Below are positions 49,341-57,787 of a DNA stretch of 64,000 bases, piece after piece. Both the position numbers and the translations under genes were made by a program. Below the pieces are notes generated by a model. It saw only the letters and a program-made list of their open reading frames with translations. It was not told the DNA's origin and did no database searches. How positions within the stretch are numbered: position 1 is the first letter of the stretch; each line of letters opens with the position of its first letter. The DNA comes from Clostridiaceae bacterium (lineage in GTDB: Bacteria; Bacillota; Clostridia; Lachnospirales; Lachnospiraceae): assembly GCA_902362725.1 (NCBI GenBank), contig CABIXM010000012.1, positions 15,217 to 79,216 on the forward strand. Reading direction: 5' to 3'.

Positions 49341-50525
49341 ATGGGACTTTTAACAAAAATATTTGGAAAAATGCGAGCGCCGCAGGGGAGCGGACAGGGA
49401 TACTTCACCACATTCGACGGTTATACGCCGGTATTTACTTCCTGGGGCGGAGAAGTGTACGAGAATGAACTGGTCAGGGCGGCGATTCATGTACGGGCTA
49501 CACATGTGAGCAAGCTGTCCGTACAGATTCAGGGTAGCGCAAAACCGAAATTGCAGACACGGCTGCGGACAGGGCCGAATGAATGGCAGACCTGGAGCCA
49601 GTTTATGTACCGGCTTTCTACCATACTGGATATTCAGAACACGGCCTTTATCACACCGGTGTTGGATGAATTCGGTGAGACAGTAGGAATTTATCCGCTG
49701 GTGCCATCCATGTGCGAGATTGTGCAGTACGCTGGAGTTCCATGGCTCCGGTACCGTTTCCGAAATGGTGAGACTGCGGCAATCGAAATGCAGAGCTGTG
49801 GAATTATGACCAAGTTCCAGTATCACAGTGATTTCTTCGGAGAGAGTAATGCAGCGCTGCGTCAGACCATGGAATTAATTGATGTGCAGAACCAGGGGAT
49901 TGGCGAGGCAGTAAAGAACTCGGCGACATTCCGGTTCATGGCTCGCGTCAATAATTTCGCCAAAGATACCGATTTGGCCAAGGAGAGACAGCGGTTTTCA
50001 AAAGAAAATCTGAAGGGAGAGGGCGGGGTGCTGCTCTTTCCGAACACCTACACGGATATTCAGCAAATTAAGTCTACGCCTTATGTGGTGGATGCAGAGC
50101 AGAAGAAAATCATTCAGCAGAATGTATTTAATTACTTCGGAGTGAATGAGGATATCCTGCAGAACAAAGCATATGGAGATTCCTGGTCTGCATTCTACGA
50201 GGGCGTATCGGAGGCATTTGCTATCCAGTTTTCAGAAGTGGCGAACAAAATGCTTTTTACAGACCGGGAACGCGCAGCGGGCTCTTTGGTGATGGCCACA
50301 GCCAACCGGCTGCAGTATATGTCAAATAAGGACAAGCTGAACGTGTCGGCCCAGATGGCAGACCGCGGCATCATGAACCGGGATGAAATTCGGGAGATCT
50401 GGAACCTGCCACCGCTTCCAAACGGACAGGGACAGGCCTACACGATTCGCGGAGAATATTACCTGTTGGGAGTAGATGGCTCGGTACAGAAGAAAGGAGA
50501 CGATCTGACAAGTGGAGCAGAATAA
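49341..50525 (+). CDS. HK97-family portal protein
   Basis: 394 residues, 2 bp after terminase. VRAAIHVRATHVSKLSVQIQ at the wing, and LQNKAYGDSWSAFYEGVSEA in the later part, match HK97-type portals. Forms the ring at the capsid vertex. Confidence 0.92.
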   Translation: MGLLTKIFGKMRAPQGSGQGYFTTFDGYTPVFTSWGGEVYENELVRAAIHVRATHVSKLSVQIQGSAKPKLQTRLRTGPNEWQTWSQFMYRLSTILDIQNTAFITPVLDEFGETVGIYPLVPSMCEIVQYAGVPWLRYRFRNGETAAIEMQSCGIMTKFQYHSDFFGESNAALRQTMELIDVQNQGIGEAVKNSATFRFMARVNNFAKDTDLAKERQRFSKENLKGEGGVLLFPNTYTDIQQIKSTPYVVDAEQKKIIQQNVFNYFGVNEDILQNKAYGDSWSAFYEGVSEAFAIQFSEVANKMLFTDRERAAGSLVMATANRLQYMSNKDKLNVSAQMADRGIMNRDEIREIWNLPPLPNGQGQAYTIRGEYYLLGVDGSVQKKGDDLTSGAE

Positions 50526-51144
50526 GAAAAATATGGAGAAAATGGAAGCTGGCCGTGAATATCGCGCCATGCAGATGGAAATTCGGGAATCAGACGAAGG
50601 AAAGCTTCTGGTAGAAGGGTATGCGACAACTTTTAATGAACCTTATACCTTATATGATGGCCGATATTACAAAATCATCGAACAGATTGACTCACATGCT
50701 TTTGATGAGTGTGATATGTCAGACGTGATTATGCAGTATGACCATGAGGGCCGGGTATTCGCAAGAAATAAGAATGGAACCCTGGAACTGTCTGTGGATG
50801 ACAAAGGTCTGAAAATCAGAGCAAACCTTGGTGGCACGGAGATTGGTAAACAGCTGTATGAAGAGATTAAAGGCGGGTACACGGACAAGATGTCCTTTGG
50901 ATTTACAGTAGGCGAGGACAAAAAGGAATATGTGATGGATTATGAAAATGATGTGGAAACATGTACCCGAACCATCACGAAGGTAAAGAAACTTTTTGAT
51001 GTCAGCGCGGTGAGCCTTCCGGCCAACGACATGACGTCAATTAGTGCCCGAAGATTTTCTGACGGAGTGATCGAGAAAATCAAAGCGGAGAGACTGGAAA
51101 GGGCAAATAGAATCAAAAAAATTAAAATTATGATGGAGGTATAA
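50512..51144 (+). CDS. HK97-family prohead protease
   Basis: 210 residues; GTG 50512 overlaps the portal gene (ATG 50533 is an alternative). Catalytic His in MQYDHEGRVFAR and Ser in DKMSFGF. It trims the capsid scaffold domain. The capsid gene follows after 2 bp. Confidence 0.92.
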   Translation: MEQNKKNMEKMEAGREYRAMQMEIRESDEGKLLVEGYATTFNEPYTLYDGRYYKIIEQIDSHAFDECDMSDVIMQYDHEGRVFARNKNGTLELSVDDKGLKIRANLGGTEIGKQLYEEIKGGYTDKMSFGFTVGEDKKEYVMDYENDVETCTRTITKVKKLFDVSAVSLPANDMTSISARRFSDGVIEKIKAERLERANRIKKIKIMMEV

Positions 51145-51146
51145 CC

Positions 51147-52337
51147 ATGAAGAAAATCGAAGAAATGACAGTAGAGGAGTTGAGAGCCCGGAGAGCGGAA
51201 ATCCGTACCGAGCTGGAGAAGCCGGATGCGGATCTGGATGCTCTGGAGCAGGAGGCAGCTGCGATCTCTGAGAGAATGCAGGTTTTTGAGAAGGAAGAGC
51301 GCAGAAAAGGAATTGCGCAGGCTGTGGCCGAGGGCGCAGGGGAGCAGAGAGAAAACCCGATGAAGGAAGATGCCAGAACCGTCCGGGCGAATGAGTTTGT
51401 AAAGACTCATCGTATGTCGGTGAAGGTGGAGGAGACAAGAGCACTCTTGGTATCCGGCGGTAAGCTTGCGACGCCGACCGAAGTGTCCGGTATCAACGAT
51501 AAGCAGGGAGCAAAGTATTCCAGTATCGTGGATATGGTCTCTATCGTAGATTGCGGCGGTATGGGAAAGAACCGTGTTGCCTACGAGAAGAAAGAGGCGG
51601 AAGCGGCCGATGCGCAGACAGAAGGTCAGAGTGCAACTACAAAAGAAGGTGAGTTTGGATATATTGATATTGCGCCAACATCGGTGGCGGTATTGGCACA
51701 GATCTCCAAGCAGGCCAAGAAGCAGAGTCCGCTGAACTATGCCGGAAAGGTGCAGGAACATGCGGTTGGCTCTCTGAGAAAAAAGACTTCTGCGTTGATT
51801 ATCGAGGCTATGAAAGCTTCCGCACTGAATACCACAATCGATGCGACAGTGACTGGCGGAAAAGGCGTGATTGATGAGAAGACACTGCGTAAAATCACCC
51901 TGAATTATGGCGGTGATGAGTCTGTCATTGGAAATGCGGTGTTGTTTCTGAACAAGAATGATTTGATTGCGTTTGGAGACATCCGCGGAACCAATGAGAA
52001 GAAAGCAGTGTATGAGATTAATCCGGATCCGGAGAATCCGAATACCGGAATCATTAAGGATGGTGGACTGTCTGTCAGATACTGCCTGAATAATAACCTG
52101 ACTGCTTGCTCCGGAACCGCGCAGCAGGCAAGCTCCGGTGAGGATGTACTGACCATGTGTTATGGAAATCCGAAGTGTTTTGAGCTGGATCTGTTCAGTG
52201 ATTATGAGATTGCTGTGTCTGAGGACTTCGCGTTTGATAAGCTCATGGATACCATCCGTGGCGACGTGGAGCTCGGCGGCGACGTAGTTGTGCAGGACGG
52301 ATTTGTCTTTGTAAAGATTCCGAAGAAAACAGCGTAG
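51147..52337 (+). CDS. HK97-fold major capsid protein
   Basis: 396 residues. A coiled-coil delta domain (residues 1-95, EELRARRAEIRTELEKPDAD) is followed by the HK97 fold (KLATPTEVSGIND, GYIDIAPTSVAVLAQISK, and a C-terminal LFSDYEIAVSEDFAFDKLM). The delta domain would be removed by the upstream protease. Confidence 0.92.
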   Translation: MKKIEEMTVEELRARRAEIRTELEKPDADLDALEQEAAAISERMQVFEKEERRKGIAQAVAEGAGEQRENPMKEDARTVRANEFVKTHRMSVKVEETRALLVSGGKLATPTEVSGINDKQGAKYSSIVDMVSIVDCGGMGKNRVAYEKKEAEAADAQTEGQSATTKEGEFGYIDIAPTSVAVLAQISKQAKKQSPLNYAGKVQEHAVGSLRKKTSALIIEAMKASALNTTIDATVTGGKGVIDEKTLRKITLNYGGDESVIGNAVLFLNKNDLIAFGDIRGTNEKKAVYEINPDPENPNTGIIKDGGLSVRYCLNNNLTACSGTAQQASSGEDVLTMCYGNPKCFELDLFSDYEIAVSEDFAFDKLMDTIRGDVELGGDVVVQDGFVFVKIPKKTA

Positions 52338-52347
52338 GAGGTAAAGC

Positions 52348-52626
52348 ATGCTGAACAAGGTAAAGCTGGCGCTGCGGATCAAGACAGATGCATTCGACAG
52401 TGAGATTGAAGGACTGATTGCTGCGGCGCTGTCTGACCTTGCGTTGGCAGGTGCCAGCCAGCAGCAGGAGGACGATCCGTTGATTGTACGTGCTGTCATT
52501 ACATACTGCAAAACCAACTTCGGAGCTCCGGATGAATATGACAGACTGAAGAAATCCTATGATGAACAGAAGGCACAGCTTATGATGGCAACAGGCTATA
52601 CCGACTGGGGTGAATCAGATGGATAG
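52348..52626 (+). CDS. Head-tail connector (HK97 gp6-like)
   Basis: 92 residues; AGGAGG precedes the ATG. LALRIKTDAFDSEIEGLIAA and VRAVITYCKTNFGAPDEYDR match the small connector proteins that cap the portal. Confidence 0.85.
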   Translation: MLNKVKLALRIKTDAFDSEIEGLIAAALSDLALAGASQQQEDDPLIVRAVITYCKTNFGAPDEYDRLKKSYDEQKAQLMMATGYTDWGESDG

Positions 52627-52921
52627 ATCAGAGATAGCGGTTCTGATAGGAAAAACTTATAAAGAAGATGCTATTGGTCAGCGTATTGCGAGTGAAACCA
52701 AAAGAGAAGTGTTTTGCAGTATCGGGAGCATAAGCGGAAGTGAAAAGCTGGAAGCCGGCCGGAATGGAATTACCGCGGAATACAAGCTGAGCATGTTTCA
52801 GCCTGATTACCAGGGAGAGGAAATTGTGGAGATTGCCGGACGCAGATATGCTGTGTATCGGACTTATCAGGCCAGAAATGACACGATGGAATTATACCTG
52901 GAGGTAAAAGCAGGCGCATGA
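52619..52921 (+). CDS. Head-closure protein (phage head-tail adaptor family)
   Basis: 100 residues from ATG 52619 (8-nt overlap). The strand-rich YKLSMFQPDYQGEEIVEIAG, then RYAVYRTYQARND, matches gp16/stopper-type adaptors. GTG 52610 is an alternative start. Confidence 0.75.
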   Translation: MDRSEIAVLIGKTYKEDAIGQRIASETKREVFCSIGSISGSEKLEAGRNGITAEYKLSMFQPDYQGEEIVEIAGRRYAVYRTYQARNDTMELYLEVKAGA

Positions 52922-53304
52922 AAGTAAAGGCAGATCAGCTGGCAGATGCGGTGATGGATGAACTGTTGGCATATAGCCAGGAAGTGACGGATGAGCTCAA
53001 AGAAGCTGTGACGGAAGTGACCGAACAATGCCTTGCAGATATTAAGCAGAAAGCACCGGTCAGGAAAGGAAAAAAGAGCGGGGCCTACAAGCGGGGCTGG
53101 AAGGCAAAGAAGGCATTTGAGAGCAAGGAGGATATCCGTTTTGTGATTCATAATCCAAAGGAATATCGGCTGGCGCATTTGCTGGAATTTGGTCATGCGA
53201 AGGTCAATGGCGGACGTGTACCGGGCTTCGCACATATTCTTCCGGCAGAGCAGAAAGCGGCGGTTGCGCTTGAAAACAAAGCAAAGGTGGCGGTGAAAAA
53301 ATAA
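52918..53304 (+). CDS. HK97 gp10-family tail-completion protein
   Basis: 128 residues; ATGA overlap. KAPVRKGKKSGAYKRGWKAK and YRLAHLLEFGHAKVNGGRV are diagnostic for HK97 gp10-like proteins. Confidence 0.9.
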   Translation: MKVKADQLADAVMDELLAYSQEVTDELKEAVTEVTEQCLADIKQKAPVRKGKKSGAYKRGWKAKKAFESKEDIRFVIHNPKEYRLAHLLEFGHAKVNGGRVPGFAHILPAEQKAAVALENKAKVAVKK

Positions 53305-53615
53305 TGGAATTACAGGAATTGAAGGAAAAACTGGAACAGACCGGCTTTCCGGTTGCGTATTATTCGTTCCCGGAAAATGAAGCTCCGCCGCTGCCATTTA
53401 TCTGCTACCTGGTAACGGGAAGCGATAATTTTGCTGCAGATGGCGTAGTTTATGACAAGGCACTGCAGATTCAGATTGAACTGTATACACGGGGAAAAGA
53501 TTTGCAGGCGGAGGAGAGTGTGGAGGTAGCACTGTCCGAATTTGTATGGAACAAGACAGAAAGTTATATTGATTCAGAAAAATGCTATCAGATAGCGTAT
53601 GAAATTGAGGTGTAA
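53304..53615 (+). CDS. Tail terminator-like protein
   Basis: 103 residues, starts on the last base of the previous stop. PVAYYSFPENEAPPLPFICY and KALQIQIELYTRGKD fit small tail-terminator proteins placed between gp10 and the major tail gene. Confidence 0.7.
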   Translation: MELQELKEKLEQTGFPVAYYSFPENEAPPLPFICYLVTGSDNFAADGVVYDKALQIQIELYTRGKDLQAEESVEVALSEFVWNKTESYIDSEKCYQIAYEIEV

Positions 53616-53620
53616 AGAGT

Positions 53621-54184
53621 ATGAGCAATAAAGAGAACAAAGTTCAGTTCAATCTGAAGAATGTGCATTATGCGATCCTGACACCGGGTGATACCCCCGA
53701 ATGGAGCACACCGGTGAAGGTTCCCGGGGCCGTGACATTGACTCTGGATCCGAGTGGTGATGTGACCCCGTTTTATGCAGACGGCGTTATTTTCTATAAT
53801 TCTGTGGCAAATAACGGATATACCGGAACACTGGAAATGGCAAGATTCCCGGATAAGATGCAGCAGGAAGTATGGAAGATGGAACTGGGGGATACAGATA
53901 AGGTTCTGGTTGAGAATGCCAATGTAGAACCCAGTTCTTTTGCATTACTGTATCAGATTGATGGAGACAAGGATAACCAGTATTACTGTCTCTATAACTG
54001 TACAGCGGCGCGTCCGGGCGTTGGTAGTACGACCAATACAGAATCCAAGACGCCGCAGACACAGAGTGCGTCTATTTCTGCAGCGCCGCTGGAAGACGGC
54101 AGAGTCCTGGCCAGAACGACAGCAGACACTCCGGCGGAGACCAAGACAGGATGGTTTACGAAGGTGTTTGAGCGGGAGGTATAA
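53621..54184 (+). CDS. Major tail protein (phi13 family-like)
   Basis: 187 residues. FNLKNVHYAILTPGDTPEWS at the start and a mid-domain ANNGYTGTLEMARFPDK are typical of phi13-type tube proteins. Builds the siphovirus tail tube. Confidence 0.88.
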   Translation: MSNKENKVQFNLKNVHYAILTPGDTPEWSTPVKVPGAVTLTLDPSGDVTPFYADGVIFYNSVANNGYTGTLEMARFPDKMQQEVWKMELGDTDKVLVENANVEPSSFALLYQIDGDKDNQYYCLYNCTAARPGVGSTTNTESKTPQTQSASISAAPLEDGRVLARTTADTPAETKTGWFTKVFEREV

Positions 54185-54187
54185 AGG

Positions 54188-54568
54188 ATGGAGAGAACGA
54201 TCACAGTTGATGGAAAAGAAGTGAAAATGAGGGCTTCGGCCCTCATCCCGCGGTTATACCGATTCAAATTCGGAAGAGACATGATTCGCGATCTGGCGCA
54301 GCTGAAGAAAAATTTTGAAGCTGTGACGAAGGACATGGGAGACGCTTCGGAAGATGAAAAAAAGGAAGCTCAGCTGACAGTAATGGATTTGACCGTGTTC
54401 GAAAACACGGCCTGGTTGATGGCAAAGCATGCAGATGCCAATATCCCGGACGATCCGGATGAATGGCTGCAGGGCTTTGAGATGTTTTCCATCTATGAAG
54501 TCCTTCCGCAGATTCTGGAACTGTGGGAAGGAACGAACAGAACCACGGCAATTTCTAAAAAAAAATGA
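54188..54568 (+). CDS. Tail assembly chaperone, first frame (gpG-like)
   Basis: 126 residues; IPRLYRFKFGRDMIRDLAQL and MAKHADANIPDDPDEWLQGF. It ends SKKK-stop within a run of nine A (54557-54565), a classic slippery site for a -1 shift into the next frame, as in lambda G/GT. Confidence 0.82.
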   Translation: MERTITVDGKEVKMRASALIPRLYRFKFGRDMIRDLAQLKKNFEAVTKDMGDASEDEKKEAQLTVMDLTVFENTAWLMAKHADANIPDDPDEWLQGFEMFSIYEVLPQILELWEGTNRTTAISKKK

Positions 54569-54762
54569 GGCCTACGGTGCGTGAAAGCACCGGGGCTATT
54601 TTTATGCTGCGGTGCGCTCAGCTGGGGCTTCATACGGAGGACCTGGCGCAGATGTCAATGGGAATGGTTTATGACATGCTGATAGAACGCGGGAATGACC
54701 AAGAGGAATATCCGATTCAGGCTACACAGGAAGATATCTATGCATTCTTCGGGAAGGGGTGA
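54565..54762 (+). CDS. Tail assembly chaperone, shifted frame (T part of gpGT)
   Basis: 65 codons in the -1 frame relative to the gpG-like gene (RPTVRESTGAIFMLRCAQLG). It can be read as a fusion through the nine-A slip, or from ATG 54565, which overlaps the stop. Confidence 0.75.
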   Translation: MRPTVRESTGAIFMLRCAQLGLHTEDLAQMSMGMVYDMLIERGNDQEEYPIQATQEDIYAFFGKG

Positions 54763-54767
54763 GCGAA

Positions 54768-57086
54768 GTGGCAGCAGGAAGAATCAAAGGAATAACGGTT
54801 GAGATAGGCGGAGATACGACAGGTCTGTCGAAAGCGCTGCAGTCTGTAAATAAACAGATACGGGATACGAAAGGCGATTTGCGGGATGTGGAACGGCTGT
54901 TAAAGCTGGATCCGGGAAATACAGAACTGCTGGCACAGAAACAGCGTCTTCTGGGGAATGAAATAGCCTCGACAAATGACAAGCTACAGACCTTACGTAC
55001 AGCGGCGGAGCAGGCCAATGAGGCTCTGGCCAAGGGCGATATATCGCAGGAACAGTATGATGGACTCCAGCGGGAAATTGCAGAAACGGAGCAGCAGCTA
55101 AAGGAGCTGGAGAAAACAGCAAAAGAATTTGGCAATGTGCTTTCACAGCAGTTCAAAGTAGCTGGGGAAAAGATGAAGGAAGTCGGAGACAAGGTCTCTG
55201 ATGTGGGAACCAAGATGCTTCCTGCGACAGCTGCGATTGCAGGAATTGGAACGGCGGCAGTAAAAACGACTGCGGATTTTGATTCCGCAATGTCCAAGGT
55301 TCGAGCGTTGTCCGGAGCAGGTGAAGAGGATTTCCAGAAGTTAAGAGATACAGCACTGGAAATGGGTGAGAAGACGGCCTTCTCTGCAAGTGAAGCGGCG
55401 GATGCATTGGGCTACATGGCTCTGGCCGGATGGGATGCGGAAAAGTCCACAAAGGCGCTTCCGGGAGTGCTGAATCTGGCAGCAGCGTCAGGTATGGATT
55501 TGGCGAAGGCGTCCGATATGGTAACGGATTATCTGTCAGCATTCGGCATGGAGGCCGATAAGGCAGCTTATCTCAGTGACATCCTTGCATATGCCCAGGC
55601 CAACAGTAATACCAGCGCAGAACAGCTGGGAGATGCTTATAAGAATTGCGCGGCGAATCTCCATGCAGCCGGTCAGGATGTGGAGACGGTGACGAGCCTT
55701 CTGGAAGCTATGGCGAACCAGGGAACCAAAGGCGGAGAAGCTGGTACTGCGCTGGCAGCCATCATGCGTGATATCACTCAGAAAATGGATAAGGGCGCAA
55801 TCAAGATTGGAAAGACAACGGTTGCAGTACAGGATGCAAGCGGAAATTTCCGAGACCTTACAGATATTTTGAAAGATGTGGAGAGGGCAACTGATGGACT
55901 TGGAAGCGCGGAGAAAGCTGCAGCCTTGTCCGCAACCTTTACTTCGGACTCTACAAAGGGACTGAACCAGATCTTCACGGAAGGTGTAGACACCATAGCC
56001 GGATATGAGGAGGCTTTGCGCGGCAGCCTGGGAACCGCCAGTGAACAGGCGGACGTCATGCTGGACAACCTGAACGGCCAGCTGACGCTGCTGAAATCCG
56101 CGGTAGAAGGAGCGGCAATCTCCATAGGAGAGACCCTGACACCTATGATATCGAAGCTGGTGAAATGGATTCAGAACATGGTGGATTGGTTCAATGGACT
56201 GGATGACAGTCAGAAAAATATGATTGTAACGATCGGACTGGTGGTAGCGGCCATTGGCCCGCTGTTGATCATCATTGGAAAAGTGATATCGCTATGTGGA
56301 ACGGTGTCAACTGCAATGAGCTTTCTGGCCGCGAATCCGATTGTACTGCTGATTGCCGGCATAGCGTTACTGGTAGCAGCGCTGGTTGGACTGGTGGGAA
56401 AAGTAGCGCAAAGCGGGGATGAGATGCAGAACAGGTTGCAGCAGTTCGATGATTTTCTGCAGGGAATTTTTGCGCGAGACTGGACGCAGGTGTTTGGCCC
56501 GGTGCTTGGGACAGCGTTGAATGCATTTTTGGCCAACGTGAGCAATGTCTGGAACGCTGCCAAACAGATCCTGGATGGCATTATAAATTTTATACGCGGA
56601 GTATTCACCGGAGACTGGGAGCGGGCCTGGACAGGGTTGCGTCAAATTGTTTCGGGTGTGTTCGGAGGCCTGGGAGCTATCGTGAAAGTACCGCTTAATG
56701 GCGTGATTGCCATGCTGAACGGAATGTTGGAAGGCGTGAACTGGGTGATCCGGAAAATCAATGGAATATCTTTTAAAAATCCGTTTACAGGAAAAAGATA
56801 TGATTTTAATCTTCCGACAATCGGGAATGTACCTTACCTTGCGAAAGGTGGAGTTCTGTCGCAGGGAAGCGCAGTGGTAGGTGAGGCTGGACCGGAACTG
56901 CTGACGATGACCGGAAGCAGCGCGGTAGTGCAGCCGCTTACCAAGGCAACGACGAATAATAGTTATATGGGCGGTTTGACGGTAAATGTGTATGGGGCGC
57001 CTGGACAGAGTGAGGAGGAACTTGCTGAACTGGTGGCTGAAAAGATTCAGGATGATGTGGACAAGAAGGGAGCTGTGTTTGCATGA
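54768..57086 (+). CDS. Tape measure protein
   Basis: About 772 residues. I prefer GTG 54768 (after GAAGGGGTGA) giving MAAGRIKGITVEIGGDTTGL; GTG 54759 is also open. N-terminal coiled coil, then a phage tail tape-measure core (FDSAMSKVRALSGAGEEDFQ), several hydrophobic segments (about 480-570) and a C-terminal GGVLSQGSAVVGEAGPELL. Sets tail length; length near 770 residues suggests a tail of the order of 100 nm. Confidence 0.92.
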   Translation: MAAGRIKGITVEIGGDTTGLSKALQSVNKQIRDTKGDLRDVERLLKLDPGNTELLAQKQRLLGNEIASTNDKLQTLRTAAEQANEALAKGDISQEQYDGLQREIAETEQQLKELEKTAKEFGNVLSQQFKVAGEKMKEVGDKVSDVGTKMLPATAAIAGIGTAAVKTTADFDSAMSKVRALSGAGEEDFQKLRDTALEMGEKTAFSASEAADALGYMALAGWDAEKSTKALPGVLNLAAASGMDLAKASDMVTDYLSAFGMEADKAAYLSDILAYAQANSNTSAEQLGDAYKNCAANLHAAGQDVETVTSLLEAMANQGTKGGEAGTALAAIMRDITQKMDKGAIKIGKTTVAVQDASGNFRDLTDILKDVERATDGLGSAEKAAALSATFTSDSTKGLNQIFTEGVDTIAGYEEALRGSLGTASEQADVMLDNLNGQLTLLKSAVEGAAISIGETLTPMISKLVKWIQNMVDWFNGLDDSQKNMIVTIGLVVAAIGPLLIIIGKVISLCGTVSTAMSFLAANPIVLLIAGIALLVAALVGLVGKVAQSGDEMQNRLQQFDDFLQGIFARDWTQVFGPVLGTALNAFLANVSNVWNAAKQILDGIINFIRGVFTGDWERAWTGLRQIVSGVFGGLGAIVKVPLNGVIAMLNGMLEGVNWVIRKINGISFKNPFTGKRYDFNLPTIGNVPYLAKGGVLSQGSAVVGEAGPELLTMTGSSAVVQPLTKATTNNSYMGGLTVNVYGAPGQSEEELAELVAEKIQDDVDKKGAVFA

Positions 57087-57787
57087 CAGGATATCTGGTA
57101 TTTGGCGGAAAGTGCAGCAAAGATTTTGGAATCTATGTGTCCGGAAGTGGGACATTTAATGCTCCGGAAAGAGATGTGGAGAGAATCGAGATCCCAGGAA
57201 GGAATGGGGAGCTTGTCATAGACAGCGGGCGATTTAAAAATGAATCCGTGTCATATCCGGCATTTATCCGGACTGCGTTTCGAAGCAGCGCCGACGCAGC
57301 CAGAGAATGGCTGCTGTCTTATCCGGGTTATAGACGCCTGGAGGACAGCTACAATCCGGAGTATTTTCGGGTGGCGAGTTTTACGGGACCACTGGATTTT
57401 GATACCCGATTCCTGAATCTATCCGGAGAGTGTGAACTGACATTTAACTGCAAGCCGCAGAGGTATCTGCTCAAAGGAGAACAGATCCTGTCGGGAAATG
57501 AGGCCATGGAACTGTACAATCCAACCGGATTTGCAGCGAAGCCGCTCATCCGCGTGTATGGGAGCAAGGGCACGCTGCTGGCCGGTGGGATGCAGATGCA
57601 GCTGAAAACGATTGACGGGTATGTGGATATAGACTGCGAGACAGAAAATGCATACAAGGGTACAGAGAACTGCAATGCCAATATTTATGCTCCCACGTTT
57701 CCAGAGCTTCCTGAGGGGAAAACGACAGTAAGCTTTGAAGGAAATATTGAAAAGATTGAGATCAAGCCGAGGTGGTGGACGATATGA
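57083..57787 (+). CDS. Distal tail protein (Dit)
   Basis: 234 residues; ATGA overlap with the tape measure. VFGGKCSKDFGIYVSGSGTF, and then RDVERIEIPGRNGEL, match Dit-type phage tail components. Forms the hub that links tube and baseplate. Confidence 0.87.
   Translation: MTGYLVFGGKCSKDFGIYVSGSGTFNAPERDVERIEIPGRNGELVIDSGRFKNESVSYPAFIRTAFRSSADAAREWLLSYPGYRRLEDSYNPEYFRVASFTGPLDFDTRFLNLSGECELTFNCKPQRYLLKGEQILSGNEAMELYNPTGFAAKPLIRVYGSKGTLLAGGMQMQLKTIDGYVDIDCETENAYKGTENCNANIYAPTFPELPEGKTTVSFEGNIEKIEIKPRWWTI

Noticed and set aside
50940..52517. A 525-codon minus-strand frame across the capsid gene
   Set aside because: Mirror frame of the protease and capsid genes; Ser/Leu-rich low-quality translation and no start signals.
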